Of a stretch of 64,000 nt of DNA, positions 20,173 through 31,459 are shown piece after piece. Made by a program: the position numbers and the translations under genes. How positions within the stretch are numbered: position 1 is the stretch's first letter; every line of letters begins with the position of its first letter. Below the pieces are notes generated by a model. The model ran no database searches, was not told the DNA's origin, and saw only the letters and a program-made list of their open reading frames with translations. Where the stretch lies: positions 42,571 through 106,570 of the forward strand of contig JAIOYP010000008.1 in assembly GCA_021741155.1 (NCBI GenBank), given 5' to 3'. The stretch comes from Flavobacteriales bacterium. GTDB lineage: Bacteria; Bacteroidota; Bacteroidia; UBA10329.

Positions 20173-21127
20173 GGTTTCCGTTCTAGTCGGTTTGGCAATT
20201 TTGATAATTGCCTGCAATCCGAATCGGAATTCAGAGTCTGAACTTGTTCTGAAACCATCTCCTGTTTTTAATTCGGATTCCGCTCATGAATTTGTGGCCA
20301 AACAGGTCGCCTTTGGTCCGCGCGTTCCAGCTTCTGAACCACACCAATCTTGCGGAGATTACTTGGTTTCATCCCTAGAGCGATACGGTTTTGAGGTTAC
20401 TGAACAGGTTGACAGCGTTGCATCTTTTGGTGGTGTAATTCTTCCTTTAAGAAACATTATTGCCACGTATAATTTGACCAACCCAAAGCGGATTATTCTT
20501 GCGGCACATTGGGACACGCGTCCATACGCTGATCGAGATGACACATTGAAAACAATCCCGTTTGATGGCGCGAATGATGGCGCAAGCGGGGTTGGAGTCC
20601 TTCTTGAAATTGCTCGTACAATCGCAGCCAATCCGCTGAATATCGGAGTAGAGATTATGCTATTTGATATTGAAGATCAGGGGCGACCAGCCTACGATTC
20701 AGACACGGATGACCCCGAACACTACTACTGTTTGGGCTCACGTTATTGGGCAAATGTTTCCAAAGGCCACAAGGCCGAGTACGGAATCCTGTTGGACATG
20801 GTGGGTGCCGAAAACGCTCGGTTTACCATGGAAGGCGTATCAATGCAATATGCCGAACCAATTGTTCGCAAGGTTTGGGGCATTGGCAACCAGCTTGGTT
20901 ATTCTGACCAATTCCGCTATAACCGCACATCGCATATCGTTGACGACCATACCTACATCAACGAAATTGTAGGTATTCCCTTTATCGACATCATTCATTA
21001 TGACGCCAGTACCGAAACTCGTTTTTGGACTAAGTGGCACACACACGAGGACGACCTAAGCGTGATTGACAGAAAGACGTTGGAAGCGGTTGGGCAAACG
21101 GTGATTCAAACCCTTTACAATGAATAA
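20147..21127 (+). CDS. M28 family peptidase lipoprotein (glutaminyl cyclase-like)
   Basis: Lipobox-like [37 protein letters not shown](I)EDQG; overlaps cysS by 26 bp. Confidence 0.85.
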   Translation: MALTGRWTEVSVLVGLAILIIACNPNRNSESELVLKPSPVFNSDSAHEFVAKQVAFGPRVPASEPHQSCGDYLVSSLERYGFEVTEQVDSVASFGGVILPLRNIIATYNLTNPKRIILAAHWDTRPYADRDDTLKTIPFDGANDGASGVGVLLEIARTIAANPLNIGVEIMLFDIEDQGRPAYDSDTDDPEHYYCLGSRYWANVSKGHKAEYGILLDMVGAENARFTMEGVSMQYAEPIVRKVWGIGNQLGYSDQFRYNRTSHIVDDHTYINEIVGIPFIDIIHYDASTETRFWTKWHTHEDDLSVIDRKTLEAVGQTVIQTLYNE

Positions 21128-21130
21128 GGT

Positions 21131-22228
21131 TTGAGAATTCTGATTGTCTCAAATATTAAAGAAAACGGATACGGAGAAAGTACTCGTCCCTACTTTATTG
21201 GGAACGGACTTGCCGATTTGGGACACAAAATTTTGCACGTTTGTGAGAAATCTGGAAGAGAAGGTAATCGCGTGGCCTTCTTTCGAAGAGATTCACTTAA
21301 AACACCTTTTGCTTTTCTTGATAGAATCTTAAACCCTTTGTGGTTCTTAATTCGGGTGAATATCTTCAGGCCGGATGTTATTTATGTTCATCAACTTAAT
21401 AATTGGAATTGGGTGAGGCTTTCTAGGGCGTTGCCTAAATCGTTGAGAGTTTACGATTCTCACACCTCGGTTTACTTCGAACACGGCCATTTTGGTGCAA
21501 CTGGAGATCGACATGAGATCACATTTGTAAGAGAACAGAACGCTGTTTCGGAACCAGATCGTGTCATCACGGTATCCTCGGAAACGAAGAAAATCCTCTC
21601 GGAGCTCTATGCGGTTGCGGATGAAAAAATTTCAATTGTCAAGAACGCCACACAGATACGGCCAATTGGAGAACCAGTTTTCCCGACAAACGCTAAGTTT
21701 ATATGTACTTCCGTTCTGCCAATTGATGGATTTCCGAGCAACGACATGGCCTTGGAAATGCTGCTTGAGATTGCGGCACAAACTGAAGCGATAGATCCAA
21801 ATATCACGTTTGTGGTTATCGGTGGCGGGAAGAAACCCGAACCCCAAAGCAATAATGTTCTCTATACCGGATTTGTTGAAGATTTTGAGACTGAAATCCT
21901 AAAGTCGAACATTTGTTTGGCATCGTATCCCGAGAAAGCTGTTTGTGGTGGTGTTCGAAATAAAGTGTGTGATTTCATGGCACTAGCTCAGGCAATTGTC
22001 AGTACTACCGAAGGAATGCGCGGATTTGATGATGCAATTGCCGGAACCGATTATGTGCTTGCGAATACGCCCGAAGAATTTGTCAGTGAGATTTTGCGCT
22101 TGAAAAAGGACTCCGATAGGATTCAGCAATTGAAATTAAGGTCGCTAGTCCTTGGTAAAAAGTACCAGTGGTCGAATAGAGTAAAAGAGGTTGAAGCTAT
22201 ATTCGAATCACTTACCACGCGAAGTTGA
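21131..22228 (+). CDS. Glycosyltransferase (GT4-like)
   Basis: ILIVSNIKENGYGESTRPYFIGNGLADLGH, RVITVSSETKKIL, CLASYPEKAVCGGVRNKVCDFMALAQAIVST; TTG start as in track. Confidence 0.75.
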   Translation: MRILIVSNIKENGYGESTRPYFIGNGLADLGHKILHVCEKSGREGNRVAFFRRDSLKTPFAFLDRILNPLWFLIRVNIFRPDVIYVHQLNNWNWVRLSRALPKSLRVYDSHTSVYFEHGHFGATGDRHEITFVREQNAVSEPDRVITVSSETKKILSELYAVADEKISIVKNATQIRPIGEPVFPTNAKFICTSVLPIDGFPSNDMALEMLLEIAAQTEAIDPNITFVVIGGGKKPEPQSNNVLYTGFVEDFETEILKSNICLASYPEKAVCGGVRNKVCDFMALAQAIVSTTEGMRGFDDAIAGTDYVLANTPEEFVSEILRLKKDSDRIQQLKLRSLVLGKKYQWSNRVKEVEAIFESLTTRS

Positions 22229-22274
22229 CACTTCCTGTTTGAAACGATTTACCTTAGCAACGAATTTAAACGCA

Positions 22275-23006
22275 GTGCAAGACAGCCTAGTAATCATACC
22301 AACCTACAACGAGAAGGAGAACATCCAACAGATGATCCGCAAGGTGATGTCGTTGGATAAGAAGTTCGACTTACTCATTATTGACGATGGATCGCCAGAC
22401 GGAACGGCTGCCATGGTGAAGGCGTTGATGCCTGAATGCGAAGGTCGCCTGTTTATGGAAGAACGCTCAGGAAAACTTGGCCTCGGGACGGCTTACATCC
22501 ACGGATTTAAATGGGCATTGGCTCGCCATTATCAGTTCGTATTTGAGATGGATTGCGATTTTTCGCACAATCCGGAGGATTTGATAAGACTGTATGACGC
22601 TGCGGTGAACGAACCTGCAGACATGGTCATTGGTTCGCGCTACATCAAAGGAGTGAACGTGGTTAACTGGCCAATGGGTCGGGTGCTGATGTCGTATTAC
22701 GCTTCGGCCTACGTTCGTTTCGTTACCGGAATGAAGATTAGAGATACAACCGCGGGCTTCAAATGCTATCGCAGAATTGTGTTGGAAACCATTCCGCTCA
22801 ACAAAATCAAATTCTTCGGTTATGCATTTCAGATAGAGATGAAATTCATCACGTGGAAGTATGGATTCACCATCAAAGAAGTGCCCATCATCTTTACGGA
22901 TAGAACCGCAGGAGAGTCGAAAATGAGTGGAGGCATCTTTAAAGAAGCCATTTTCGGGGTGCTAGAAATGAAATGGAAAAGCTTTTTTAGAAGCTACAAA
23001 CGATAA
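22275..23006 (+). CDS. Polyprenol monophosphomannose synthase-like GT2
   Basis: DSLVIIPTYNEKENIQQMI, DDGSPDGTA, MDCDFSHNPEDL, GSRYIKG; GTG start at 22275. Confidence 0.88.
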   Translation: MQDSLVIIPTYNEKENIQQMIRKVMSLDKKFDLLIIDDGSPDGTAAMVKALMPECEGRLFMEERSGKLGLGTAYIHGFKWALARHYQFVFEMDCDFSHNPEDLIRLYDAAVNEPADMVIGSRYIKGVNVVNWPMGRVLMSYYASAYVRFVTGMKIRDTTAGFKCYRRIVLETIPLNKIKFFGYAFQIEMKFITWKYGFTIKEVPIIFTDRTAGESKMSGGIFKEAIFGVLEMKWKSFFRSYKR

Positions 23007-23010
23007 AACC

Positions 23011-24345
23011 ATGAGATACTTAATCAAAGGCGCAACCATTGTAAACGAAGGAAAACAAGAGGTGAAAGACCTTTTGATTGAGGACGGTTTGATTGCGAAA
23101 ATTGGCAGCAACATTAGCGTTGATGGAAGCGTGAACGAGATTAATGCCGATGGCTTGTTCCTCATTCCTGGCATTATAGACGACCAAGTACATTTTCGAG
23201 AGCCGGGACTAACCCACAAAGGCGAACTCTTTACCGAATCTCGCGCAGCGGTTGCTGGCGGAATTACCAGTTACATGGAAATGCCGAACACGGTTCCCAA
23301 TGCGCTTACGCAGGAACTGTTGCAGGATAAATACAATCGCGCAGCGGAGGTTTCTTTGGCCAATTACTCCTTCTTTATGGGCGCATCTAACGATAACATG
23401 GACGAGGTGCTGAAAACCGATGAGAAAAACGTCTGCGGCATCAAGATTTTTATGGGTTCATCAACCGGAAATATGTTGGTTGATAATGAGCTTACGCTTG
23501 ATGGCATCTTCTCTGAATGTCCCATGCTTATTGCTACCCATTGCGAGGATGAGGCTACAATCCGAGCCAATACGGCCCAAGCCATCGAGCAATTTGGTGG
23601 CGAAATCCCGATGGAGCAACACCCACTAATCAGAAGTGTGGAAGCCTGCTACAAGTCATCATCCAAGGCGATTGAACTAGCCAAAAAGCACAACACGCGC
23701 TTGCACATTTTGCACATATCCACAGAAAAGGAAACGCATTTGTTTGATAATTCTGTTCCGTTGGCGCAGAAACGAATCACGGCCGAGGCATGCATCCATC
23801 ACCTCACGTTCAACGATTCGATGTATGAAACCAAGGGAACGCTGCTGAAATGGAACCCTGCGGTGAAGACGGAAGCAGACCGAAAAGGCATTTTTCAAGC
23901 CTTGCTTGACGATAGAATTGACATCATTGCCACAGACCATGCACCACATACGTGGGATGAGAAGCAGAACACCTACCTGAAAGCACCTTCTGGCGGACCA
24001 TTGGTGCAACATGCACTACCAGCCATGATGGAGCACGTAAAGAATGGCGCCATCACCATAGAACGGATGGTGGAGAAAATGTGCCATGCACCAGCCATCT
24101 GCTTTCAAATGGAAAACCGCGGCTTTATCCGCGAAGGCTACGCAGCCGACCTTGTGCTCGTAAACCCGAAGAACAATTGGACGGTTTCTAAGGAGAATAT
24201 TCTCTACAAATGTGGCTGGTCAATCTTTGATGGAACAACCTTTTCATCGTCCATTACCCACACATTCGTGAACGGAAACTTGGCCTATGCGAACGGAAAA
24301 TTGAACGATTCTATTCTTGGTCAACGCCTCACCTTTAACCGATGA
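23011..24345 (+). CDS. pyrC: Dihydroorotase
   Basis: DDQVHFREPGLTHKGE, EMPNTVPNAL, IATDHAPHTWDEK. Confidence 0.93.
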   Translation: MRYLIKGATIVNEGKQEVKDLLIEDGLIAKIGSNISVDGSVNEINADGLFLIPGIIDDQVHFREPGLTHKGELFTESRAAVAGGITSYMEMPNTVPNALTQELLQDKYNRAAEVSLANYSFFMGASNDNMDEVLKTDEKNVCGIKIFMGSSTGNMLVDNELTLDGIFSECPMLIATHCEDEATIRANTAQAIEQFGGEIPMEQHPLIRSVEACYKSSSKAIELAKKHNTRLHILHISTEKETHLFDNSVPLAQKRITAEACIHHLTFNDSMYETKGTLLKWNPAVKTEADRKGIFQALLDDRIDIIATDHAPHTWDEKQNTYLKAPSGGPLVQHALPAMMEHVKNGAITIERMVEKMCHAPAICFQMENRGFIREGYAADLVLVNPKNNWTVSKENILYKCGWSIFDGTTFSSSITHTFVNGNLAYANGKLNDSILGQRLTFNR

Positions 24346-24698
24346 AAAAAGCCACTTTTTTCCTTTTCCCCTTTTTCCTTTTTCTCATTTCCTGCCAAGG
24401 AGAAAAAAAGGAAAAGAAGCCTGCTTATGTCATTGACGAAGACAAGATGGTAAACATCATGGTAGATATGCATATCGTAGAAACGGCTTCAAACCTCAAG
24501 GTTTTTCCGCCAGATTCTGCCCAGCAGCTCTATCAGAATGCGTTTGCATCCATCTACCTCACACATGAGGTTACAAAGGCCAATTTTGATAGCAGTCTCG
24601 CGTTTTACGCAACCCAAACCGATGAGATGAATGTGATCTACGACAAAGTCTTAGAGGAGCTTTCGCAACTAGAAAGCGAGGTCAATTCTGACCAGTAG
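24342..24698 (+). CDS. DUF4296 lipoprotein
   Basis: Lipoprotein signal LFLISCQG; MVNIMVDMHIVETASNLK pattern. Confidence 0.75.
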   Translation: MKKATFFLFPFFLFLISCQGEKKEKKPAYVIDEDKMVNIMVDMHIVETASNLKVFPPDSAQQLYQNAFASIYLTHEVTKANFDSSLAFYATQTDEMNVIYDKVLEELSQLESEVNSDQ

Positions 24699-24714
24699 CC
24701 CAACTCCGGACTTC

Positions 24715-24798
24715 AACTCATGGCATGTGAGTTCGAAATCATGTAGTATGAGTTTGAAATCGTGGCAAATGTGCATGAAATCGTGGCAAGTGTGTATT
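24715..24798. repeat. Degenerate 21-bp tandem repeat, four units
   Basis: AACTCATGGCATGTGAGTTCG / AAATCATGTAGTATGAGTTTG / AAATCGTGGCAAATGTGCATG / AAATCGTGGCAAGTGTGTATT. Confidence 0.8.
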
Positions 24799-24839
24799 AA
24801 ACCGTTACTCCTCGACCCATCATACCTTATGAAAAGCAG

Positions 24840-25868
24840 TTAACCAGTAGCAGCCCCCTCCTTATCCTTCACGTACTGCTCGCACACAAAGGCAAACGAG
24901 TCGTTCATATCCCTAAAAGCGAAATCGGGTAATTGAGCAAGTAGTTTAGCATTGTCGTAGCGGTTCAATTGCAAGGCATGGTGCGCCACTTCCTTCGTAA
25001 TAAAGGGCTTTGCGCCTGAGATTGCCGACCGCAGCTTTTCTACCCGCCAAACAATCTCAGTCATCCAAGGTTTTGCTTCAAATTGGGGTGGTTTCTTATT
25101 CATATTTGCCGCCAAGCGCTCAAATACTTCTCTGTGCAGTCGGTTCTCAGCACCCACAATAAAACGGTCGTTTCGCACATCAGAAGCCATCATCCTAACC
25201 ATCACCTCGGCCACATCGCGCGCATCCACAAAACAGTTTCCGCCACGTGTATAAAACGGCAATCCTTTCCATGTTTTCTGAAAAAGAACACCCGTGCTCT
25301 GCTCCCAATCGCCAGGACCAATAATCAGCGTAGGATTAACCATAAACGCATCCAAACCTTCAATAACGCCACGCCAAACCTCCAACTCCGCATTGTGCTT
25401 ACTTATGGCGTAAGCCGCGTTGTGCTTGCTGTCTTTCCACTCATTTTTCTCGCTAATAATCTGCTCCGAACCATCGCGCCCAATGGCAGCAACCGAACTC
25501 ACGTGGCATAGTCGAACACCGCCAACCTCCAAACAAATATTCACCACGTTGGCCGTGCCCTCCGTGTTCACCTTATGCATATACGGCTCCTCCTTAGGAA
25601 TAAACGTAACCGCAGCCGCGCAATGGTAAACCTGCCTAACGCCAACCATTGCATCCTCCAAACTCGGCACATCCAACACATCGCCCTGCACCCATTCAAT
25701 CTGCTGCCAAAGCTCGTCCGCGTTTGGATTATAGTAGGCAAAGAACCTCTTCACCGCATCCCGCTTTTTTTCCGTTCTGTAGATTGCTCGTACGTGTGCG
25801 CCATCTGCCAACAGCCGCATAAGCACATGCGAACCGAGCAAACCCGTACCTCCCGTCACCAAAATCAT
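24840..25868 (-). CDS. NAD-dependent epimerase/SDR family protein
   Basis: [41 protein letters not shown]. Confidence 0.88.
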   Translation of the reverse strand: MILVTGGTGLLGSHVLMRLLADGAHVRAIYRTEKKRDAVKRFFAYYNPNADELWQQIEWVQGDVLDVPSLEDAMVGVRQVYHCAAAVTFIPKEEPYMHKVNTEGTANVVNICLEVGGVRLCHVSSVAAIGRDGSEQIISEKNEWKDSKHNAAYAISKHNAELEVWRGVIEGLDAFMVNPTLIIGPGDWEQSTGVLFQKTWKGLPFYTRGGNCFVDARDVAEVMVRMMASDVRNDRFIVGAENRLHREVFERLAANMNKKPPQFEAKPWMTEIVWRVEKLRSAISGAKPFITKEVAHHALQLNRYDNAKLLAQLPDFAFRDMNDSFAFVCEQYVKDKEGAATG

Positions 25869-25927
25869 GTTCCAAAAGTATCATTACCAAGATTGAATTT
25901 GATTGTCTTTAAGCAAGGGTTGATTTT

Positions 25928-25935
25928 TACTTTTG
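25928..25935 (+). promoter_or_regulatory. -7 element TACTTTTG upstream of pgk
   Basis: TTG (25903-25905)-N22-TACTTTTG, 5 nt before ATG 25941. Confidence 0.55.
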
Positions 25936-25940
25936 CGGCC

Positions 25941-27131
25941 ATGAAAACAATGGACACCTTCTCCTTCTCCGGCAAAAAAGCACTCATTCGTGTAGATTTT
26001 AATGTGCCGCTCAATGCCGATTTCAACATTACAGACGACACGCGTATTCGCGCAGCCTTGCCAACCATCCAAAAGATATTGAAAGACGGAGGGGCCGTTA
26101 TTCTCATGAGCCATTTGGGAAGACCTAAAAGCGGACCAGAAGATAAATTCTCGCTCAAACACCTCGTTAATCATCTTACAAAAGCCATTGGTGTAAACGT
26201 AAAATTTGCTTCCGATTGTGTTGGAAAAGTGGCTACAGATGCAGCCTCATCCTTACAAATGGGTGAGGTTCTGCTATTGGAAAACCTTCGTTTCCACAAA
26301 GAAGAAGAAGCCGGAGACCGTGCCTTCTCAGAGCAGCTTTCTCAGTTGGGAGATGTGTATGTAAACGATGCCTTCGGAACCGCTCACCGTGCCCATGCCT
26401 CCACCACCGTTGTGGCAGATTTCTTTCCGAACGACAAACTTTTCGGCTACCTGATGGCAGCAGAAATAGAAAGCGTTGATAAGGTGCTTAGCGATTCCCA
26501 ACGACCCGTTACCGCTGTGATGGGCGGAGCAAAGGTTTCCTCCAAAATCTCCATCATCACCAATCTGATTGATAGCGTAGATCACATCATTATTGGTGGC
26601 GGAATGAGCTACACCTTTGCCAAAGCCATGGGCGGAACGGTAGGAAAATCGTTGGTTGAAGACGATTACCTCGAAACAGCCAAGAAGATTTTGGTGGATG
26701 CCGAGGCAAAAGGCGTAAGGATTCATTTGCCAGAAGACACCATTGCTGGAGATGCTTTTGACAATGCAGCCAACAAACAAACCTGCGCTACCAATGCCAT
26801 TCCTGATGGTTGGATGGGATTAGATATTGGACCAAAAACCGAGGCTGCCTACGATGCAGTTCTCCAATCATCCAATACAATCCTTTGGAACGGACCGATG
26901 GGTGTTTTTGAAATGGAATCATTCCAACACGGAACCAAAACGGTTGCGCTATCCATTGCAAAGGCAACTAAAAACGGAGCATTCTCATTAGTTGGTGGTG
27001 GCGATTCTGTAGCTGCCATCAACAAGTTCAATCTTGCCGATGAGGTAAGCTATGTATCTACAGGCGGGGGTGCCCTTCTCGAATACATGGAAGGAACCGA
27101 GCTGCCAGGAATTAAAGCTATTCGGGGATAA
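25941..27131 (+). CDS. pgk: Phosphoglycerate kinase
   Basis: [28 protein letters not shown].., [28 protein letters not shown] 25941, not the long upstream ORF. Confidence 0.97.
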   Translation: MKTMDTFSFSGKKALIRVDFNVPLNADFNITDDTRIRAALPTIQKILKDGGAVILMSHLGRPKSGPEDKFSLKHLVNHLTKAIGVNVKFASDCVGKVATDAASSLQMGEVLLLENLRFHKEEEAGDRAFSEQLSQLGDVYVNDAFGTAHRAHASTTVVADFFPNDKLFGYLMAAEIESVDKVLSDSQRPVTAVMGGAKVSSKISIITNLIDSVDHIIIGGGMSYTFAKAMGGTVGKSLVEDDYLETAKKILVDAEAKGVRIHLPEDTIAGDAFDNAANKQTCATNAIPDGWMGLDIGPKTEAAYDAVLQSSNTILWNGPMGVFEMESFQHGTKTVALSIAKATKNGAFSLVGGGDSVAAINKFNLADEVSYVSTGGGALLEYMEGTELPGIKAIRG

Positions 27132-27678
27132 TTTCCCGAAACGCTTCTTCTACTTTCTCAAACTTTCTGCCCGATTTATCGAACAGATTGTCTCTGTTCA
27201 ATTCATCCAACACAGGAAGAATAAGAGGGGCAACTTTGCCAACTGGTTCATAGAGAAACGAGCCCGTGGCCGATTCTCCTTTGTTAAATCGCTCAAGCAA
27301 TTCGGCTCGGTTGAATAGCAAAATCACCGTGCTCATCAGAAATGCCATTCTCAGAATTCCGAATAAAGCACCGGCAATTTTATTCAACCAGCTCAGCGCC
27401 ATGGCATGTGCAAGCCCTTGTATGGCCTGTGCAAAAAAATGAACCAGAATGATTACAGCCAACAGGATAATTCCGAAAGCGATGATTGGGAGTAGGTCGT
27501 TTGTGATCTCGGTGTTCTTGTAAATGAAGTCGGCTAACTCATTTGCAAAACCAACCCCGATGGCGATGCCGGCAATTAGCCCCACAAGCCTCGCCATTTC
27601 CATAATGAACCCGCTTGTTATCCCTTTGTAAAGACCCCAGGCCATTGGGAGGGCGAGGAGGAGATCAAGCCAATTCAT
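27118..27678 (-). CDS. CvpA family protein
   Basis: [38 protein letters not shown] multi-TM pattern. Confidence 0.85.
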   Translation of the reverse strand: MNWLDLLLALPMAWGLYKGITSGFIMEMARLVGLIAGIAIGVGFANELADFIYKNTEITNDLLPIIAFGIILLAVIILVHFFAQAIQGLAHAMALSWLNKIAGALFGILRMAFLMSTVILLFNRAELLERFNKGESATGSFLYEPVGKVAPLILPVLDELNRDNLFDKSGRKFEKVEEAFREIIPE

Positions 27679-28874
27679 CAGTAATCCAGACTATAACCGT
27701 GCTTCTCGGCCGTTTCGACAATTGTTCGGTTCACCACTCCGAAAAACGTTTTTCCAAAGCGGTAGTTTTCTAGCTTTTCCCGTTTTTCTCGTAGGAATTG
27801 TTCTCGCTGCGTGCTGAGCATTTTAATAATTGAGATGTATTCTTTCCGTTCATATCCAACCTCCGCCAAATGCATGAGAAATTCGTCATTCGATAATTCA
27901 TTCAGTCTCGGATCCATAAATTTTGTGCTTTGTTTTAGCGCCTCTCCGCCTGTATTCTCAAGGTCAATCAAATCCCAAGAAGCGTTCAATCCCTGATATA
28001 GCCCCGTTACCTTAAAAAACGTTCTTGCTTCCACCTGATTTTCTCCTTGAAGTTCGGCTTCTTCGTCCAAATCAGCCTGCATTTCAAATCGGCTGATGCC
28101 TGAATTACCATAATAAACATAGGTGGTATTTATCATGTGGCTAGCTTCGCGAAGCATAGCTCCATCATACGATTTTTCAAGAACGATTGCTGGTTCTTTC
28201 AGTCCAATAATGTTGAATGAGCCTCCTGTTTGTGCGGCCATTTCATTCCAATCCTGCTGCTCTTTGTCGTTAGAATAGGTCATGAAGTAAAGTGAATGAA
28301 CCGTGATTCCTTTTTCCTGAGCATCACGAATTGGCTTGTTGAATCCGGGCCCTGCAGATGGTTTGCCGTTTCCTGCCACAAACATCATTCTAATGGCGTT
28401 GGGATCTTTAGACCAGTTGAGGCTATTGACCGCCACATCTAGCGCATGCCCCATGAAATAATTCCCTGGTGCACTTACATCCTTAATCTGATAAAAAGGA
28501 TAAGCCGCTGCATCAATATCGTTGGTTAGATCCGAAATGATTTGAACATAGTTGTTCTCACTCTTAAAACTAGGTCTGCCCATACATACAATTCCCAGCC
28601 TATAGTTCGGAGTTGGACTCAAACGCGCCATTTCATTCTGAATCTCCCAAAATTTACCTCTTACTGACGAAAGAATTCCTCCAGTACTTCCGCTTATGTC
28701 AATTACGAATACGATATCGATGGGAGAGCCATTGTTGGGAAGGGTAGGTAAGATTTCAGCCTTGACATCAACCTGAACAACCGACCAAAGGAGGCAGAAT
28801 GCTGTAAGTGAACGACCAAGTTGGCGTACTGTCAATCGGAAGGCGTTCTCGTAAGGGTGCATTTTCGGGCGCAA
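27678..28874 (-). CDS. von Willebrand factor A domain protein
   Basis: MIDAS IDIVFVIDISGSTGGI. Confidence 0.85.
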   Translation of the reverse strand: MRPKMHPYENAFRLTVRQLGRSLTAFCLLWSVVQVDVKAEILPTLPNNGSPIDIVFVIDISGSTGGILSSVRGKFWEIQNEMARLSPTPNYRLGIVCMGRPSFKSENNYVQIISDLTNDIDAAAYPFYQIKDVSAPGNYFMGHALDVAVNSLNWSKDPNAIRMMFVAGNGKPSAGPGFNKPIRDAQEKGITVHSLYFMTYSNDKEQQDWNEMAAQTGGSFNIIGLKEPAIVLEKSYDGAMLREASHMINTTYVYYGNSGISRFEMQADLDEEAELQGENQVEARTFFKVTGLYQGLNASWDLIDLENTGGEALKQSTKFMDPRLNELSNDEFLMHLAEVGYERKEYISIIKMLSTQREQFLREKREKLENYRFGKTFFGVVNRTIVETAEKHGYSLDY

Positions 28875-28908
28875 AAATAATGTTTTGAGATTGTCGGTTC
28901 AGGTACAC

Positions 28909-28916
28909 TAATTTTG
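28909..28916 (+). promoter_or_regulatory. -7 element TAATTTTG
   Basis: TTTG (28884-28887)-N21-TAATTTTG, 4 nt before ATG 28921. Confidence 0.55.
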
Positions 28917-28920
28917 TGCC

Positions 28921-29268
28921 ATGCTTGATCTTGACTTACAACGGGAGTGGAAAGAAGTTTTGACCAATTTGGAATCCAAGTTTGGCGAGGGAATGGATTT
29001 GGATGCCGTGCTTTTCCTTATCGGTGTTCAGGAACTTGGACAAGGATATCGCGAATTCAAAAAGCACGAGAAGACCGATTTGATGCACATTGCGATCTGT
29101 CGGCTTTTGAGCCAGTATGGTTATTATGAGTTAATTGGGGAAGACGAGGACGGCTGGCCACACTACAAGGAACTCGGCAAATTGCCACGTTTGAACCCAA
29201 ATCAGCAAAGCCTTTTAATGAAAGAGTCGATAATCGACTATTTTAAAGGAGCTGGGCTAACGACCTAA
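28921..29268 (+). CDS. Conserved hypothetical protein
   Basis: 115 aa ORF with promoter-like element. Confidence 0.7.
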   Translation: MLDLDLQREWKEVLTNLESKFGEGMDLDAVLFLIGVQELGQGYREFKKHEKTDLMHIAICRLLSQYGYYELIGEDEDGWPHYKELGKLPRLNPNQQSLLMKESIIDYFKGAGLTT

Positions 29269-29640
29269 TTACTCAACGATTACCGTTTTCTCTACGGTTT
29301 CGCCTTGTTCCAAAATGATGTAATTCTCTACATCAGTAAAGTTTCCCAACTGCACATCATATTGAATGATGGCATCCTCAAACCAAACAAACGTTGCTTT
29401 TCCGTCTGTACCGGTGAAAATATTGGTGTCGATGTGTTCAGCACCCACCTTGTCTAGATAAAACCGAACGGTTGCAAGAACAGCAGGAACTTGAACGGTA
29501 TCGCCCGTCACGAAATTCACAGAATCTTTAAGGACTTTAACCACTCCTGTGGCATCCTTGTTTTTCTTGCAAGACGAAGCCATTACCACAACCGCAAGCA
29601 GCAGTGCGGACACTCCCAAAATATTTCTAACGCTTTTCAT
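29269..29640 (-). CDS. Hypothetical lipoprotein
   Basis: MKSVRNILGVSALLLAVVVMASSCKKNK lipobox. Confidence 0.7.
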   Translation of the reverse strand: MKSVRNILGVSALLLAVVVMASSCKKNKDATGVVKVLKDSVNFVTGDTVQVPAVLATVRFYLDKVGAEHIDTNIFTGTDGKATFVWFEDAIIQYDVQLGNFTDVENYIILEQGETVEKTVIVE

Positions 29641-29737
29641 GTTCTATTTGCTTTTCAAAAAATGGAGGCCAAGGCTTAAATGGTATAAATGTTGCCATGC
29701 TTATATTCGCACGATCCAAAAATACAAATTAGACACT

Positions 29738-30373
29738 ATGAAAAAGACATTCTTACTCTTTGCTGCCGCGATGTTCCTTTCTACATCAATCACTTTAGCA
29801 CAATCAGAGCCCGTTGTGCTCATCAGTACTTCTTACGGAAACATCAAGGTTAAACTCTATAACGAAACACCACTGCACCGCGACAATTTCCTTGAATTGG
29901 CAAAATCTGGCAAGTTTGATGGCTCCGTTTTCCATCGCGTCATCAATAAGTTCATGATTCAAGGCGGAGGAAACGCAGCGTTGGGAACGATTGATGATCG
30001 ACCAAACATTCCTGCTGAGATTAACCCAAAATTCATTCACAAGAAAGGGGCGTTGGCAGCCGCAAGAATGGGCGATAACGTCAATCCGCAGCGTATGTCA
30101 AGCGGGTCTCAGTTTTACATCGTTCAAGGACAAACATATCCTGTTGAGAGAATGGATCAAATGAGCGAGCGTTCGGGCGTTTCGTACACGGATGAGCAGA
30201 AAAAGGCATACGCAGAAATTGGAGGAACTCCGCATTTGGACATGCAATACACCGTTTTTGGTGAAGTAATTGAAGGATTGGATGTGGTTGATAAGATTGC
30301 TGAGGTGAAAACACACCAAGCAGATGTTCCGGTTGATCCAATTCCGATGAAAGTGACCATTATCAGCAAATAA
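29738..30373 (+). CDS. Cyclophilin-type peptidylprolyl isomerase, secreted
   Basis: TSYGNIKVKLYNETPLHRDNFLELAKSGKFDGSVFHRVINKFMIQGG; ATG at 29738. Confidence 0.93.
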   Translation: MKKTFLLFAAAMFLSTSITLAQSEPVVLISTSYGNIKVKLYNETPLHRDNFLELAKSGKFDGSVFHRVINKFMIQGGGNAALGTIDDRPNIPAEINPKFIHKKGALAAARMGDNVNPQRMSSGSQFYIVQGQTYPVERMDQMSERSGVSYTDEQKKAYAEIGGTPHLDMQYTVFGEVIEGLDVVDKIAEVKTHQADVPVDPIPMKVTIISK

Positions 30374-30396
30374 TCCACGTATTACATCTTATTTGA

Positions 30397-30430
30397 ACAG
30401 GCCGCCAATTGCGCGGCCTGTTCTATTTTT
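30397..30430 (+). terminator. Rho-independent terminator after the PPIase gene
   Basis: ACAGGCCGC (30397-30405)/GCGGCCTGT (30413-30421), then TCTATTTTT. Confidence 0.8.
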
Positions 30431-30431
30431 G
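30424..30431 (+). promoter_or_regulatory. -7 element TATTTTTG for pheS, inside the terminator T-tract
   Basis: 4 nt before ATG 30436. Confidence 0.45.
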
Positions 30432-30435
30432 CCCC

Positions 30436-31458
30436 ATGCTAAAGAAACTCGAAGACTACGAGAAACAGATTCAGGAACTGGTAATTGCCAGCAAGGATGA
30501 TTTAGAGAATTTCCGTCTGCAATTCCTTTCCAAAAAGGGAATTATACCACAGCTTTTTACTGCGTTCCGCGATGTGCCGAATGAGCAGAAAAAAGAGTTT
30601 GGACAGAAACTGAACGAGTTGAAGGATTTGGCTGAAACCAAATTCAGCGAGCTTCAAACGGAGCTAAAATCCAGCACCAAAAAAGGTGCTGATGACATTG
30701 ACTTGACCGTTCCCCCGTTTCCAACAGAATTGGGAACGCGCCATCCAGTAAACATGGTTCGTAGAGAGGTGGTCGGGATCTTCGAAAGAATCGGATTCAC
30801 CGTTTCCGAAGGACCAGAAATTGAAGACGATTGGCACAACTTCTCTGCATTAAATTTTCCACCAGAGCATCCAGCTCGTGACATGCAAGACACGTTTTTC
30901 GTGGGAAAAGATCCTGATTTCGCATTGAGAACGCACACGTCTTCCGTTCAGGTTCGGGTGATGGAAAACCAGAAACCGCCTATCAGAACCATTTCTCCAG
31001 GTCGAGTTTTTCGTAATGAGGCGATTTCTGCAAGAGCCCATTGCATCTTCCATCAAATTGAAGGATTGTATATTGATAAGAACGTTTCGTTTGCTGATAT
31101 GAAAGACACGCTGCTCTACTTTGCACGTGAGTTTTACGGTCCAGAAACGAAGATTCGATTGCGGCCATCTTACTTCCCGTTTACCGAGCCAAGTGCCGAA
31201 ATGGATGTGTATTGGGGCTTAGAAACCGAAGCTGATTACCGCATCACTAAAGGAACTGGCTGGCTTGAAGTGTTGGGTTGCGGAATGGTTGATCCAAACG
31301 TGCTGAAATCATGTGGTATCGACCCAGAAATCTATTCTGGATTTGCCTTCGGAATGGGCATCGAGCGAACCGCCATGCTCAAATATCAAGTGAAAGACCT
31401 TCGCTTATTCTTCGAAAACGACAAACGTTTCTTAGATCAATTTAAAGCCGCTTACTAA
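30436..31458 (+). CDS. pheS: Phenylalanyl-tRNA synthetase alpha subunit
   Basis: [58 protein letters not shown]-like [16 protein letters not shown]. Confidence 0.97.
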   Translation: MLKKLEDYEKQIQELVIASKDDLENFRLQFLSKKGIIPQLFTAFRDVPNEQKKEFGQKLNELKDLAETKFSELQTELKSSTKKGADDIDLTVPPFPTELGTRHPVNMVRREVVGIFERIGFTVSEGPEIEDDWHNFSALNFPPEHPARDMQDTFFVGKDPDFALRTHTSSVQVRVMENQKPPIRTISPGRVFRNEAISARAHCIFHQIEGLYIDKNVSFADMKDTLLYFAREFYGPETKIRLRPSYFPFTEPSAEMDVYWGLETEADYRITKGTGWLEVLGCGMVDPNVLKSCGIDPEIYSGFAFGMGIERTAMLKYQVKDLRLFFENDKRFLDQFKAAY

Positions 31459-31459
31459 G

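Noticed and set aside
25575-25940. N-terminal extension of pgk in the ORF track
   Set aside because: Lies antisense to the SDR gene; pgk homology begins at ATG 25941 behind a promoter-like element.
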